Notes: generated by a model from the letters alone, not told the origin. A stretch of DNA of 64,000 nucleotides from Adenophora triphylla var. japonica (GCA_022495995.1 JAFEMH010002578.1:124001-188000), one strand, 5' to 3'; counted from the stretch's first letter, positions 10,150 through 21,480 are shown. A program made the numbers and translations.

Positions 10150-10589
10150 TGTAAGAGTTTGAAAAGTCTTAGCTTGTTTATTCACAATTATGTTAATATA
10201 TAGTTAGAATGGATAAATCCTAACTATAGATTGTAAAATCTCACTATACAAGGAGAATAATATAGTTTCCTAATATATGTGAATAATAATATATACCAAA
10301 TACAAGAAGGAAAGTAGATTAGGAAACTTCAGCATATTTCCAAAACTGGCAGGAGCTGGAGAAGGCCCGAGGCGGGCGCCTGGCAAGCAGAATCTGTGGC
10401 CGAGGGAACTGGCCTTGAGGCGACGGCTTGAGGTGGTATGAGGCGTGCGCCTCAAGCTCAGAAAGTTCAGCGTTGGTTTTCCTAGGCTGAGGCAGGCGCA
10501 TGGTATTGGCTGGGGCGGGCGCCTCAGGCACAGTGTCTTCAGCATTGGATTTGTTCCCTTCGGTGACTTCCATAGCTTCACCCTTAATA
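10150..10589 (-). repeat. Copia-1 3' LTR
   Basis: 440 bp. On the coding strand it begins TATTAAGGGTGAAG and ends CTCTTACA, so the 5' terminus is TA instead of the usual TG. The limits are fixed by the flanking ATCAG duplication and by the matching LTR at the other end. Confidence 0.9.
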
Positions 10590-10602
10590 TGCCCCCGCAA
10601 GA
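10590..10602 (-). other. Copia-1 polypurine tract
   Basis: The minus strand reads CTTGCGGGGGCA directly before the 3' LTR, the position and composition of the plus-strand primer. Confidence 0.7.
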
Positions 10603-10629
10603 TGGACGATCTGTGGAGAAGGCCAATCT

Positions 10630-11145
10630 TGGATATAAGATGTTGGAAGCGTATACGAGGTAATGGTTTTGTTAGAACATCGGCTAGTTGGTCCGAACCG
10701 GCAATGTGTTGCACACGGAGAGAACCGGACTGAATTTGCTCACGAACAAAGTGAAATGAGAGGGCCACATGTTTCATGCGAGAGTGGAAGACCGGGTGTG
10801 CAGAGTAGGTAGTGGCACCAAGGTTATCACAGTAAATCACGGGTGTAGCAAGTGATGGAAACCCAAGCTCAGTAAGTAAGTTCCCAACCCAAGTAAGTTC
10901 AGCTGCAGTGTCAGCGATTGCCCGGAATTCGGCTTCAGTGGTGGACCGAGCAAAGGCTCGTTGTTTCCAAGAAGACCAAGTGACCAGGTTTTTACCCAGA
11001 TAGACAAGCAAGCCAGAGGTGGACACAAAGTCATCTTTGTCACCAGCCCAATCCGCATCACAAAATGCATGAAGAGAGGGAGGAGACTTCGCAAAAATCT
11101 GAAGACCAAGGTGCATAGTGCCATGAAGGTAGCGTAGAAGACGCT
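10630..11145 (-). pseudogene. Copia-1 RNase H domain
   Basis: The minus strand reads HAFCDADWAGDKDDFVSTSG, WSSWKQRAFARSTTEAEFRA, YCDNLGATTYSAHPVFHSR, VREQIQSGSL and DVLTKPLPRIRF. The catalytic D (CDADW), E (TEAE) and D (YCDN) are all present. It is the last domain of pol and degrades RNA of the RNA/DNA hybrid. A frame change near 11145-11300 separates it from the RT. Confidence 0.9.
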
Positions 11146-11808
11146 TCAGTGTAACCTAGTGAGAAGGTTGGGGGTTTTGCATGAATTGCGCAAGCTTGTT
11201 GATCGAGAAGGCAATGTCGGGATGAGTGAATGATAAGTACTGAAGTCCACCAACAATAGCACGACAGGAGGTAGGGTCAACAGCAGGAGTGCAGTGGACT
11301 TTGTGAGGGGAGGCGATGCTACCATGGGTGTGGGCAGCGGCTTGCAGTCAATAATATTGTGATGGGTGAGAAGGTCATGGATGTATTTAGTTTGGGAGGG
11401 GAGGAGCCCATTTTGGTTTGGAACGACTTCGACACCCAAGAAGTAGGACAAGGGGCCAAGGTCCTTGAGGGAGAACTGGTTGGATAGGTTGGAGATAAAT
11501 GACTGAAGTTGGGAGGGAGAAGGTCCGGTGACAATGATATCATCAACATAGACTAGTAGGTAAATTGGGGATGGAGATCTGTTGAAGATAAACAGAGAGG
11601 GATCGGCTAAGGAGGGGTGAAAGCCATATGTGGTGAGGTAGGTTTTGAGTTCTTGGAACCACGCCCGGGGAGCCTGTTTGAGACCATAGATGGCTTTTGA
11701 CAAGTGACAAACAAAGGATGGGTTGGTGGAGTCCTCAAATCCGGGGGGTTGTGTCATAAAAACAGTTTCAGAGAGAGTACCTTGAAGAAAGGCATTGTTG
11801 ACATCAAG
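11146..11808 (-). pseudogene. Copia-1 reverse transcriptase, main part
   Basis: The minus strand reads LDVNNAFLQGTLSETVFM, CHLSKAIYGLKQAPRAWFQE, LLVYVDDIIVTG and LKDLGPLSYFLGVEV. The catalytic YVDD box is intact. A stop replaces the residue before LDVNN near 11806, cutting the frame from the upstream part of the RT. Downstream the frame is lost after about 11290. Confidence 0.9.
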
Positions 11809-13341
11809 TTAGCGAAGGGCCCAATGGTTGGTTGTGGCAAGGGAAAGGAGTAGCCAAACTGTGGCTGGTATGACAACGGGACTGAAGGTTTCTGTGTAGT
11901 CAACACCGGGTTGTTGGTGAAAACCTTTGGCGACAAGTCGGGCCTTGTATTTCTGAATGGTGTTGTCTGAATTATATTTGATACAAAAGACCCACTTGCA
12001 TCCAACAATGTTATGGGATAAGGTAGGTGGAACCAAGGACCAAGAGTTGTTGTGGGTTAGAGCTTGGAATTCTTCAATCATGGCGTTGCGCCAATGGGGA
12101 ATGGATAGGGCTTGTTTTGTGGTGGTGGAAAGGCTTGTGGGAGAGGTGAGGAGGGATAGGATGGCATACTTGGGGTTGGGTTTGGTGATGCCATGAGATA
12201 GTCTAGTGGTGATAGTGCGGGTGGGAGGTGGAGGGGATGGAGGGTTGGGAGTGGGTGGTGTAATATCAAGCTGAGATGGGGGTGGGGTTTCATTAGGAGT
12301 GGGAATGGGAGAAGGATGAGTTGGGGAGGGAGGAGTGGGGGGAGGTGGGATAGTGGAGGTGGTGTCTATAATAGGAAGGAACAGGGTGTGCCATTCAGAG
12401 GGGGGAGTGGAAGCAGTGGGGGAAGTGGTGGTAAGGGAGTTGTATGGGAAGGTAGTTTCAACAAAGCGGACACGGCGGGAGGTGTAGACACGATGGGAGG
12501 TGGGATCAAGGCAATAATATGCACTTTGCGTGGGTGAGTAACCAACAAAGATACAGGGAATGGATTTTGGGTCTAGCTTGTGGGTGGTGTATGGGCAAAG
12601 CCAGGGATAACAGAGGTAACCAAAGCTACGTAACTTGGGGTAGTTTGGAGGGGAGCGGAAAAGACAGAAGTAGGGGGAATCATTGTTTAGGGTGGGGGTA
12701 GGTAATCTGTTTATGAGGTAGGTGACAGTGGTGAGAGCATAGGGCCAAAGCGTGAGGGGTAGGTTGGCATGTGAAAGGAGGGTGAGGCCCGTTTCAACAA
12801 TGTGGCGGTGACGACGTTCAGCGTACCCGTTGTGTTCAGGAGTGTGAGGAGGTGTAGTGAGGTGGGTGATGCCGTTTTGGCCAAGAGTGGGTGCGAGTTT
12901 GAGGTATTCATCCCCGTTGTCGGAGTAGATTTGAATGATGGGACGTTTGAAGTATTTTTCGACTAAAGCTTTGAAGCGGAGGAAGGTATTGTAGGTGTCG
13001 GATTTGTGTTTGAGAGGGTAAAACCAAATGTATTTAGTGAAGTGATCGACAAATATGACATAGTATTTAAAGTTGTCGAGTGAGTGAATTGGAGAGGTCC
13101 ATACATTCGAAAAAATGAGGTCAAGGGGAGCATGAGAGACAAGAGTAGAAGATGCAAATGGCAGCTTGTGACTTTTATTAATAAAGCAAGAATTACAAGG
13201 AGGTAAGCTAGAGGAAATAGATAAACTGAACTTGATGTGTAATAAACTAAGAACGGGGGAAGAGGGGTGCCCTAATCTATGATGCCACAGCTGCGATGAG
13301 AGAGAGAGCTTGAGAGAGCTTGAATAGGCAGAGGGTGCCAA
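11809..13341 (-). pseudogene. Copia-1 integrase and N-terminal reverse transcriptase
   Basis: A 510-residue open frame. It contains the GAG-pre-integrase [15 protein letters not shown] and [14 protein letters not shown], the integrase core with [31 protein letters not shown] and [20 protein letters not shown] (D, D, E set), a proline-rich linker (about residues 310-400), and the RT start [15 protein letters not shown] and [12 protein letters not shown]. It inserts cDNA into the genome and starts DNA synthesis. It continues the protease frame upstream and is separated from the rest of the RT by one stop near 11806. Confidence 0.92.
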
Positions 13342-13850
13342 ATGTAGACGCCATCCTCAAGGTTTCCATGGATAAGTGTTTGACTCGTGGCTTTGTCCAT
13401 GATAAAAAAAGAAGAATGTGAGAATTCAATGATAGCATTGTTGTCACGACAAAATTGAGACACTGATAGAATATTACGAGTAATGAGAGGGACATGTAAG
13501 ACACTATTAAATTTAAGAAGAGAGGAGGATGTGGGGAGAGAGAAGGAACCTATGTGAGAGATCGGAAGAGAAGAACCGTCGCCGATGATGACGTCGTCAC
13601 TGCCATTGTAGGGTGTGTGAAGGGCAAGGTTGGAAAGATCATTGGTGATGTGGTTAGTTGCACCACTATCGATAAGCCATGAGGGAGGGGGAGGGGGTTG
13701 GGATGGGAAGCAGTGTGGGCTTGTAGGTTGGGGTTTAGATTTCGGTTTTGGCAATGAAGGGGGGGAAGTTTATGGTGGGGTGGTCGCGCTTGAATTGCCG
13801 ACATTGGGAGATAACATGTCCAATGTTAGGACAGTATTGACACTTGCCGT
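13272..13850 (-). pseudogene. Copia-1 zinc knuckle and aspartic protease
   Basis: A CCHC knuckle, CQYCPNIGHVISQC, is encoded near 13789-13832. The protease follows with SWLIDSGATNHITNDLSNL near 13640-13690 (DSGA active site), then SVLHVPLITRNILSVSQF. It would process the polyprotein. The ATG-led frame runs 13272-13754 and overlaps the integrase frame start. Confidence 0.88.
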
Positions 13851-14001
13851 TAAAAGGGCGGGGTGAGAAGTTCGAGCCGTGGGATGGGGAGGAATTGAAG
13901 GTGAAGTAAGAGCTACGGTTAGGGGATAGTCGGGTGTGGGCGGTGAAGGCGGTGGTGGGGAGAGGAGAGGTGGCAGTTGATTGTTTTAGGGTGAGTTCAT
14001 G

Positions 14002-14682
14002 TTAGATGAGCTTTTCGTGGAGGGCTTCAAAGGAGATAGGATTGTCTCGGGCTCGGGTGGAGTCAATGACAGGTTTGAAGGTTTCATAGTCCAAACCTTT
14101 TAAGATGGTGTAGATAATGTCCTCGGAGTCCATGGGTTTTCCAAGGATGGCTAGCTTGTCGGTGTAGGATTTGACGGCATTCATGTAGTCGGAGATGGAT
14201 AGTTGGTTTTTGGTTAGGTTGGGAAGGTTGTCTTTTATTTGAAGGATATGGCCATGGGAGGGGTTGGCATAGGTGGTTTTGAGGATGGTCCAAGCTTCGT
14301 GAGAGGTTTTGGCTTGGTGAACTAGGAGAGCAATGGCGGGATCTAAGGTTCCTACGAGGGCTCCAAGGATGAGACGGTCTTGGCGAGACCAAGTGATGGC
14401 TGCCGGATTAGGGACGGTTGTGGTGGTGGCTGGTTTGGCCGGTTCATCGTCCGTTTCAACGATGGCTGGGGTGGTGGTGATGATATCCTCATCGGGTTCT
14501 GGGTGGGTGCCATCGACAAATTTCAAGAGATCGAGGCCAAAAAGGATGGAGGTTATTTGGGATGCCCATGTGAGATAGGTTAAGGGGGTGAGGGTGCGGC
14601 AATAAGATAGGTTGACCAAGAAAAGAGGTTGGTCGGGTTGGGCAGCGTTTGGAATGGTGGAGGAGGCTCCGGCCATTGCCAT
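14002..14682 (-). CDS. Copia-1 gag
   Basis: 226 residues from ATG at 14680-14682, about 60 bp downstream of the primer site. Typical Copia gag wording: YLTWASQITSILFGLDLLKF near the N-terminus, WTILKTTYANPSHGHILQIK in the UBN2-like middle, and YTILKGLDYETFKPVIDS. It would form virus-like particles. The frame ends at a TAA after HEKLI (a single transition from CAA would restore read-through into the zinc knuckle), so it is cut from the rest of the polyprotein. Confidence 0.88.
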   Translation of the reverse strand: MAMAGASSTIPNAAQPDQPLFLVNLSYCRTLTPLTYLTWASQITSILFGLDLLKFVDGTHPEPDEDIITTTPAIVETDDEPAKPATTTTVPNPAAITWSRQDRLILGALVGTLDPAIALLVHQAKTSHEAWTILKTTYANPSHGHILQIKDNLPNLTKNQLSISDYMNAVKSYTDKLAILGKPMDSEDIIYTILKGLDYETFKPVIDSTRARDNPISFEALHEKLI

Positions 14683-14743
14683 GGTGGGGTGGGGCTGCCA
14701 AAAATTAGCAAGGGTTTTGGGATTTTGAGACTTGAATCATATT

Positions 14744-14755
14744 GCTCTGATACCA
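14744..14755 (-). other. Copia-1 primer binding site (tRNA-Met)
   Basis: The minus strand reads TGGTATCAGAGC directly after the 5' LTR end, complementary to the 3' end of plant initiator tRNA-Met. Confidence 0.93.
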
Positions 14756-15105
14756 TGTAAGAGTTTGAAAAGCCTTAGCTTGTTTATTCACAATTGTGTT
14801 AATATATAGTTACAATGGATGAATCCTAACTATACAAGGATTGTAAAATCTCACTATACAAGGAGAATAATATAGTTTCCTAATCTATGTGAATAATAAT
14901 ATATACCAAATACAAGAAGGAAAGTAGATTAGGAAACTTCAGCATATTTTCAAAACTGAGCAAGAGCTGGAGAAGGCCCGAGGCGGGCACGTGGGCTTGG
15001 GCCAGGCGGGCGCCTGGCAAGCAGAATCTGTGGCCGAGGGAACAGGCCTTGAGGCGGCCGCTTGAGGTGGTATGAGGCGTGCGCCTCAAGCTCAGAAAGT
15101 TCAGC
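14756..15105 (-). repeat. Copia-1 5' LTR, inner part
   Basis: Matches 10150-10500 with few differences and one short indel, including the repeated GGCGGGCGC-type decamers. It stops at GTTCAG where CACTA-2 begins; the remainder lies at 21360-21480. Confidence 0.92.
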
Positions 15106-15640
15106 CACTACAAGAAACAGGCTTATTTACGGCGGTTAAAATCCGCCTTAAATACCACGCGCCCTGCCGTATATAGTATTTACGGCGGACTAGCCGCCGT
15201 AAATAGACCCCCGTATAAATCATCGCCGTAAATACTATATACGGCAGGATCACCGCCGTAAATACTATATACGGCAGATATACCACCGCCGTATATAAAT
15301 GAAATACATACGTATATTATGGCGTATTTTAGTGATATTTATACGGCGGTATGTGTAACCGCCGTAAATAAGAGACGAGTCGTCCTCTCCGTAACGAGTC
15401 GTCCCAATTGCACCCCCACCAGGTTCCCTCGTCCCCCCTTTGTAGACGAGTCGTCCAAGCCATTTTATACGGCGGATTTAGTCACCGCCGTAAATAACTT
15501 AATAGGGACGACTCGTCCACCATGGCACGAGTCGTACCATTTACACCCCTGCTTTGGTTCCCTTGTCCCCCCCCTTCCACGAGTCGTCCCCAGCTTTATA
15601 CGGCGGATTTAGTCACCGCCGTAAATAAGCCTATTTTTTT
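15106..15640. repeat. CACTA-2 left subterminal repeats
   Basis: Units of TACGGCGG and CCGCCGTAAATA in both orientations. Unusually, they alternate with six GACGAGTCGTCC-like palindromes (about 15374, 15395, 15446, 15507, 15525, 15578) inside two near-identical blocks of about 130 bp. Confidence 0.85.
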
Positions 15641-15866
15641 TCCCAGCTTTGTATAATTCATTTTCCCCCAAAAATACATTCACAAAAACCAAATTCAACC
15701 TGTACACACACAAATACAACCTGTATATAACCAAAAATACACAAATGCAATCAATATTTACAATCTACATATTAACACAATGTATCCAGACATAATAACC
15801 ATTATACAAAAAAGTTATTAGTTGTTGAATGTATCCAAAATACACAATGTCTAAAATCCACAACAC

Positions 15867-17373
15867 CTATTCATTACCGTCATTTCCACGTCGTTCAAAA
15901 AAACAACGTTTCAATTCATCAATTTGTTGTTGTAACTGTCGGCGTTCCTCCTGAAGTTGTTGTTGTAACTGTCGGCGTTCCTCCTCATTTTGTCGGCGTT
16001 CCTCCTGAAGTTGCCTTTCAAAATCTGCTCTGACCCCCGCCACCGCCTCCAATACAGCTGTCTGAGAAGTTGGGGATTTACCAAACACCTTAGTTTTGTT
16101 AAGACCGCCTCCCATACATCGCACTCTCCCGTGGTCATCAGGGCCCATCATACCAACAAAAATATTTTCACGCGCCGTGGGAGAGTTTTGTTGCTCCTCT
16201 GGCAGCTCCTCAATTGCATCATTAAGCGTTTGCTGTAACAAAAACAACATGTTCAATATAAATGTTTTAACTTTAATTAATATTATGAAAATGAAGTTAG
16301 AAATGAAAAAAGTATTCTATAGAATAACAAAACTGAAACAGAAAAGGTTGAAACTTTAACTTACAATCATTTGAGTGGTTTCTTGATCTGCGGGTGTTTT
16401 GCCCGTGCGCGTATGTATGAAAATGCTTACGCGATCAGTTGGTAAACCCTTGTCGTCTCTCTACAATTTATAATAGAATCATTTGACAAAAAAAAATATA
16501 TTTATATACGATACAAAAAGAAACATTAATTGAATTGACAACTGAGAACTAAATTGAACGATGACAAACCTCTTTGATGACTTTGGGATGGGACGTTTTT
16601 CCGGTCCTATTCAGGCACGATTGCTTTTCTCGATTCAATTTATTTGTTTCTGATATTTCCTGAAAAAAAAAAGATAATATTAGTATTAATTTGACTACTT
16701 ATATAAGACATTCACGATAATAGATTGAGATTAATTTGAAATATACCCGTGCCTTGTTCGTACCCCACATCGCAACAAGTGCAGCCCATTGATCCGCAAC
16801 GCACCCACGGGGTGGGTGAGCCAATGCGTCTTGGTCGGATTCATACATCTTATAAAACTGTTTCAACTGAGTAATATTCATAACTGAGTCAATATTCATA
16901 ACAAAGTTATAACTGAGTATTATTCATAACTGAGTAATACTTATTATATGCTTGTCTCACCTGGTATTTCCAGTGACGCCACGCTTTACCGAGAGAAAGA
17001 ACCATAACCGGGTAATACTCCGGAGGAGCATTTGTATTTTCCTATATACACAATTCAACAAAGAAAAAAAAACAATTGTTAGAGAATCATAAGACTTTTG
17101 ACTACGTACTAGAGATTTATGTAAGAAATATGGATTACAACTTACCAGAACGTCATTCCATACGTTATTTATGCACTCATGGTCCATCTGAGACCACTCT
17201 CTAGTTAATGGGAAATGTTCCCCATTTTTAGCAAAAATTCCTATCTGAGTAGCTAATTTTGCCATTTCCCCACCAACTGGTTGACCATAATTATTCCATA
17301 TTATGTTCAATCTCTCTTTACCCCATTTGGGGGTTGGTTTTGCCAGCCCTCTTCCTTTAGGAGTTCGAGCCAC
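15867..17373 (-). pseudogene. CACTA-2 Ptta/En/Spm-family protein, multi-exon
   Basis: Minus-strand exons in order: the N-terminal exon from ATG at 17371 with KERLNIIWNNYGQPVGGEMA and KLATQIGIFAKNGEHFPLT; an exon near 16700-16990 with YESDQDALAHPPRGCVADQW and AALVAMWGTNKAR; an exon near 16570-16660 with EISETNKLNREKQSCLNRTG (the NKxNRxKQ signature); and the final exon 15867-16256 with GPDDHGRVRCMGGGL and a C-terminal coiled coil of repeated EERRQ and LQQQ. This is the Transposase_24-type accessory protein. Introns fit GT/AG at several junctions by eye, and no stop was noticed inside the exons, so it may be nearly intact. Confidence 0.75.
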
Positions 17374-17375
17374 GA

Positions 17376-19303
17376 CACAGTAATAAATTTTTCTTTGGCG
17401 GCATATCTGTCATATGACAATTCAATTATAGCACAAAAATTGGATAAACCAAGTAAAGGACCCAAAAAAACAGTCTTATAATATATGTATAAGACCTATA
17501 AATTTATTATAGGTCTTATGTATCATGTATAAGACCTATAAAATGCCTAGATAATAATAAAACAACAAGTATTTTGGAACAAGTTTTAACCCCTAAAACA
17601 ACAAATATTTTGGGACATAAAGAGTAAATAACATACACAAACACCAATAGAACTCATGCATTGAAGCCAACAGTTTGGCTGAAAACATGAGAAATAATAA
17701 AAACATGACGTGCACTTCCTTTCTCAAATCTTTTCCCTTTATAGTTTAAAGCAACAGAAACAACAACAGCAACAACAACAACAACAACAACAACAGCAAC
17801 AGAAACAACAGCAGCAACAGAAACAACAACAGCAACAGCAAACAGTAACAGCAACAGGAAAGTGTGGGACACTTATTAAATGGAGGGAGTATAACACAGG
17901 TTGGTGTCAAACCAAGATAGTAGTAGTGATTCTAAAATTCTAGACCCCACCCCCACAGCATTAATAAAGAAATTGAGGCAAAGGGAGATATGCCATGGAA
18001 GTAAACATGCAGGTGGGAGCAATCCTAGAGAAAGGCCACTAAATCAAAAACAAAGTCCATGACCAAGAAACTATTATCTTCAATAAACAGCCTCTCCACA
18101 ATTAGGACAATTACAAAAATTGCATTGAAGAACTTTCATTAACCTTGTACAATTTCAACGTAGCAACTAGCAAAATAAACTTTTAAAAAAATGAAAATAA
18201 CTGGAATAAGATCCAAAAGAACTTCAAAGTCCTCATGAGGAAATGAATTAACAAAATCACCTGATGCTTATACGATTCAACAGAAGTTTAATTATATACA
18301 AAAATTGCATTGAAGAACTTTCATTAACCTAGTTTTATTTTATTAATTAATAGGCCTCCCTTGTCACCACTTCATTTTCAGGCAAGATTCAACAAGGATG
18401 TGTGAATGATCTAAATCATTTATAGATCACCCATAAAAATACAAATGAATATGATAAAGTGATAAAAACATCCATAATTCAATCACCACCAAGAATATAG
18501 AACTTGCATTCACGAGCACATGTACAGAACCAAATCTACATTTCTTTTGCTCTATAAATAATACTTTTGGAACAAAAAATGTTAAATGTGATCAATAACA
18601 ACAAATACCATAAACCATGACATTACACTAACATTTCCAACGAATCAACCAAAAAACAAAAAATTGGTGGGGAAGCGGGGCGAGGGGAACAACAAACATG
18701 ACATTACGGGGGGCTCAGCGGGTTGTGGACACATTTGTTATATGTCACATTTAACAAAAAACAAATACCAAATCGGTGGGGAAGCGGAGAAGGGGGAACA
18801 ACAACAACAACAAGGAACAACAACAACAACAACAACACTATAGGGCAAGCCTTGCTTGATACAGAAAAAGTATAAAATAGTACGGGGATGGGGCTCTGGA
18901 AGAATCCAATCGGTGGGAAGCGAGGCGGGGACATCCCAAGTAAAAATTGGATATTCATTTAATATATTCAAATTTCTACAGGCATCAAAAGTACTGGAGA
19001 AGCAGATGACGGAGGTAGAAAGTAAGAGTTGCTGCAACAAGATCCTGTAGGAAATAAGAGTTTGATCAAAAGAAGCAGAACAAATACATATTACAATTAA
19101 CAATATTAATATTCAATTCAACCATACAAAATAACAAGTTTGATTGAAATATGAAACATAAGTAATAACATTGTCTTAGTAATAGTAAGCAAATAAGATC
19201 TAAACAAATACATATTACAATTAACAATATTAATATTCAACCATACAAAATAACAAGTTTGATTGAAACATGAAACATTAATGATAACATCACAATAATA
19301 ACA
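17376..19303. other. CACTA-2 internal non-coding region with short repeats
   Basis: No protein recognised. Contains a near-palindrome at 17476-17535 (TATAAGACCTATAA arms), a CAA/CAG-rich tract at 17756-17850 and CAACAA runs at 18795-18840, three copies of AATCGGTGGGGAAGCG (about 18664, 18773, 18908), and a direct duplication of about 70 bp (19084 and 19209). Confidence 0.6.
17756..17850 (+). repeat. CAA/CAG microsatellite
   Basis: Interrupted CAACAG/CAACAA repeats that open a polyglutamine frame on the plus strand and a polyvaline-like frame on the minus strand. Both frames are products of the repeat. Confidence 0.85.
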
Positions 19304-19876
19304 TCACTGATGAGAGCCGGAGGTTTGTCCCTGATAGTAGGTCTGACGGGAAGAACGCCTCTGTGCACGAGCAGTAGCTCTCGAATGCATCGTAGTCAAA
19401 TAATCCTCTGAAACTGGCTCGTAACTCCGGGGCTCTGTCTGCATCGCCCAAGCCTCCAGCTGCGTATATCGAGCTCCCAAAATGGCAGTTTCATCTTCCA
19501 ACCCCTTAAAACGATCCTGCACCTCCCCCCATCTAGCATCCTCTAAAGTATGTCGACTTTGTTCCCGAGCGATAACCTCCCCCCATCTAGCATCCTCCAA
19601 AGCATGTCGGCTCTGCTCCCGAGCGATCCTCGATCGCTCCTGCTCCTCCAAAAATGCCCTCATGGTATCCCACTGATCAAAAGAACCCTGCTGGTTCTGG
19701 TTCTGCTCTCCTCCCTGACCACCCTGTCTCTCCTGATCATCCTCTTCCTGCTCCTCATCATCCTCCTCATCAACGGGATTCATTTGATCATCAACACCGG
19801 GCATACGCCAATGCCTGGCCTGTTCACCACTCGGACTTGGGCCCATGATATAGTATAACCCTGTGACAACATTCAT
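19304..19876 (-). CDS. Unrecognised acidic, coiled-coil protein in CACTA-2
   Basis: 190 residues from ATG at 19874-19876. The N-terminal third has an acidic run (DEEDDEEQEEDDQERQGG) followed by a Gln-rich stretch. The middle repeats an 18-residue unit twice, IAREQSRHALEDARWGEV and the same with T for A, and is predicted coiled coil from its E/R/L pattern. The C-terminus is basic with an Arg-rich HSRATARAQRRSSRQ. No family was recognised. It lies upstream of the Ptta gene on the same strand and inside the same transposon, so it may be a second element gene or a captured host fragment. The ORF is long and repeat-preserving, which argues that it is or recently was coding. Confidence 0.5.
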   Translation of the reverse strand: MNVVTGLYYIMGPSPSGEQARHWRMPGVDDQMNPVDEEDDEEQEEDDQERQGGQGGEQNQNQQGSFDQWDTMRAFLEEQERSRIAREQSRHALEDARWGEVIAREQSRHTLEDARWGEVQDRFKGLEDETAILGARYTQLEAWAMQTEPRSYEPVSEDYLTTMHSRATARAQRRSSRQTYYQGQTSGSHQ

Positions 19877-21059
19877 TCGTTCTCTCTCACAAGCCCCCCT
19901 AATTGAGAAGCTAATTTAAGGAACTAGGTTGATGTGCAAAAGAATATGCACATGCAACAAAAGATTTGGAACTATTTTTAGGAACTAGGTTGAAGTGCGC
20001 AACATTATTTTTTGTGTAGGGTCTACGAAGGGTACTATCTTAGGAGAGCGATGGTAATATAAGCGAATTTGGATGAAGCTTATCCTGTTTCTTGTTGCTA
20101 CCCATTACTTAGACTAGTTTGAGTGGGTGGTTTTGGAACTTCATTGATTTTTTAATCATTCAATTTAGGAAATAGAACTAACATTATTTTGGAAAAACAA
20201 CAATGGAAATTTGGATTAAACACTGCCGGGCATAGAGAGTACTTTGGAACTATGACACTATCTATCACTGCTCCAGCCGAGGAGTCCTATCCAACGAGCA
20301 GTGCTCGTCCCCTCCACGCCTCCCGTTTCCACTTTATGCGGTTGATATCAATTTGCTATCTGTGGGTCCTATTAAATTTATCTCATCGGTCGAGCACAAT
20401 AATTGGCCCAAGTACAATAGTGTAGCCAAATGCTTTTAAGCCTTTTTTTTTCAATAGATGCAAGAAAAACAATTATTTTCATAAATTAATGAAGAAAGTA
20501 CTAAATTTACCCTTAAAATTTAAATGATTATAATCCAAAGCAGCGATAATTATTTTGAATCAAAATGTTTGTCCTAAAACAACAGCCATTTTGGACAGGA
20601 GAGAATGTTATAAAGGCACATTATATGTTGAAGGAACACAATTATATCTCACTAGATAACCACAAAATCATAAATTTAAGTTTTAGCACAAACTAAATCA
20701 CGATTTAAACAAAATAAATCCAAGCGAGTATGAGCCATGACTATAGAACAAAAACCAAAAATTAAAACTAAATACGCTATATCTACCTGCTGATTTGGTC
20801 GAAGGCGTCAGATTTTCTTGCCCTAGCTATGGAGGAGAGAAGCTATGGAGGAGAGAAAGAGAGGCGAGATACGGTCGAAGAAATAAACAAAAACCAAAAA
20901 TTAAAAGTAATTAAATACGCTATACCTACCTGATTTTGGTCACCGGCGTCGGATTTCCAACCCCTAGCTATGGAGGAGAGAAGCTCTGTAGGAGAGAGAG
21001 GGAGATGGAGATTACCGCGAAACTGAATAGGGAAATTTGGTTTTCCAGGTATTTAATAA
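19877..21059 (-). promoter_or_regulatory. CACTA-2 upstream region with duplicated leader
   Basis: No gene seen. Two copies of a unit of about 130 bp lie at about 20755-20880 and 20881-21005. Each holds AAATACGCTATA, a GGCGTCGGATTT-like block and CTAGCTATGGAGGAGAGAAG. On the minus strand these would be CT-rich leaders read inward from the right end, consistent with a transposon promoter or 5' UTR. Confidence 0.45.
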
Positions 21060-21359
21060 CATTTATGGCGGATATTGTACACCGCCGTAAATAAAGGTAT
21101 TATTTACGGCGGACGCGTATCAACCGCCGATAATAAGTACCTATATACGGCGGCTACTGATATACCGCCGTATATAACCTCGATCTCGTATACGTACACG
21201 TTAAATATACGTACATTACTTATTTACGGCGGACGCGTCCGCCGTATATATTAGTTATTTACGGCGGCTGTACATACCACCGTATATATAATATATATAC
21301 GACGGACGCGTGTTCACCGCCGTATATGAGCGCCGTAAAAAGACTGCTTTCTTGTAGTG
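21060..21359. repeat. CACTA-2 right subterminal repeats
   Basis: Paired TTTACGGCGG and CCGCCGTATA units, several with an ACGCGT core, run into the right terminus. Confidence 0.85.
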
Positions 21360-21480
21360 AGCGTTGGTTTTCCTAGGCCGAGGCGGGCGCATGGTATTGG
21401 CTGGGGCGGGTGCCTCAGGCACAGTGTCTTCAACATTGGATTTGTTCCCTTCGGTGACTTCCATAGCTTCACCCTTAATA
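21360..21480 (-). repeat. Copia-1 5' LTR, outer part
   Basis: Continues the LTR broken at 15105, matching 10480-10589 almost base for base, and ends CCCTTAATA before the ATCAG duplication. Confidence 0.9.

Larger units (their letters stand above)
15106..21359. mobile_element. CACTA-2 (En/Spm-type transposon) nested in the Copia-1 LTR
   Basis: Ends are CACTACAAGAAACAGGCTTA and CTGCTTTCTTGTAGTG, with subterminal TTTACGGCGG / CCGCCGTAAA arrays. The host LTR continues across the element as TTCAG/AGCG, so the target duplication is AGC if the first C of the left end is shared. Length is 6.25 kb. Inside are a Ptta/En/Spm gene (15867-17373, minus) and an unrecognised acidic protein frame (19304-19876, minus). 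No TNP2 transposase is seen. Confidence 0.92.
10150..21480 (-). mobile_element. Copia-1 LTR retrotransposon (Retrofit/Ale-like), split by CACTA-2
   Basis: Two near-identical LTRs bound the element: 10150-10589, and 14756-15105 plus 21360-21480. The direct duplication ATCAG lies at 10145-10149 and 21481-21485. The minus strand carries the primer site, gag, protease, integrase, reverse transcriptase and RNase H in Copia order, then a purine tract. The Retrofit/Ale label rests on RT wording such as [12 protein letters not shown] and YGLKQAPRAWF and is an inference. The 6.25-kb CACTA-2 sits in the 5' LTR. Coding frames hold at least two stops and one frameshift. Confidence 0.93.

Noticed and set aside
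11957..12701. Plus-strand frames rich in Gly and Trp
   Set aside because: Antisense of the Copia-1 proline-rich integrase linker.
15106..15640. CRISPR-like spaced repeats
   Set aside because: Repeats are in both orientations, vary in spacing and belong to a CACTA subterminal region of a plant transposon.
17654..17943. Polyglutamine and polyvaline frames
   Set aside because: Caused by the CAA/CAG microsatellite.
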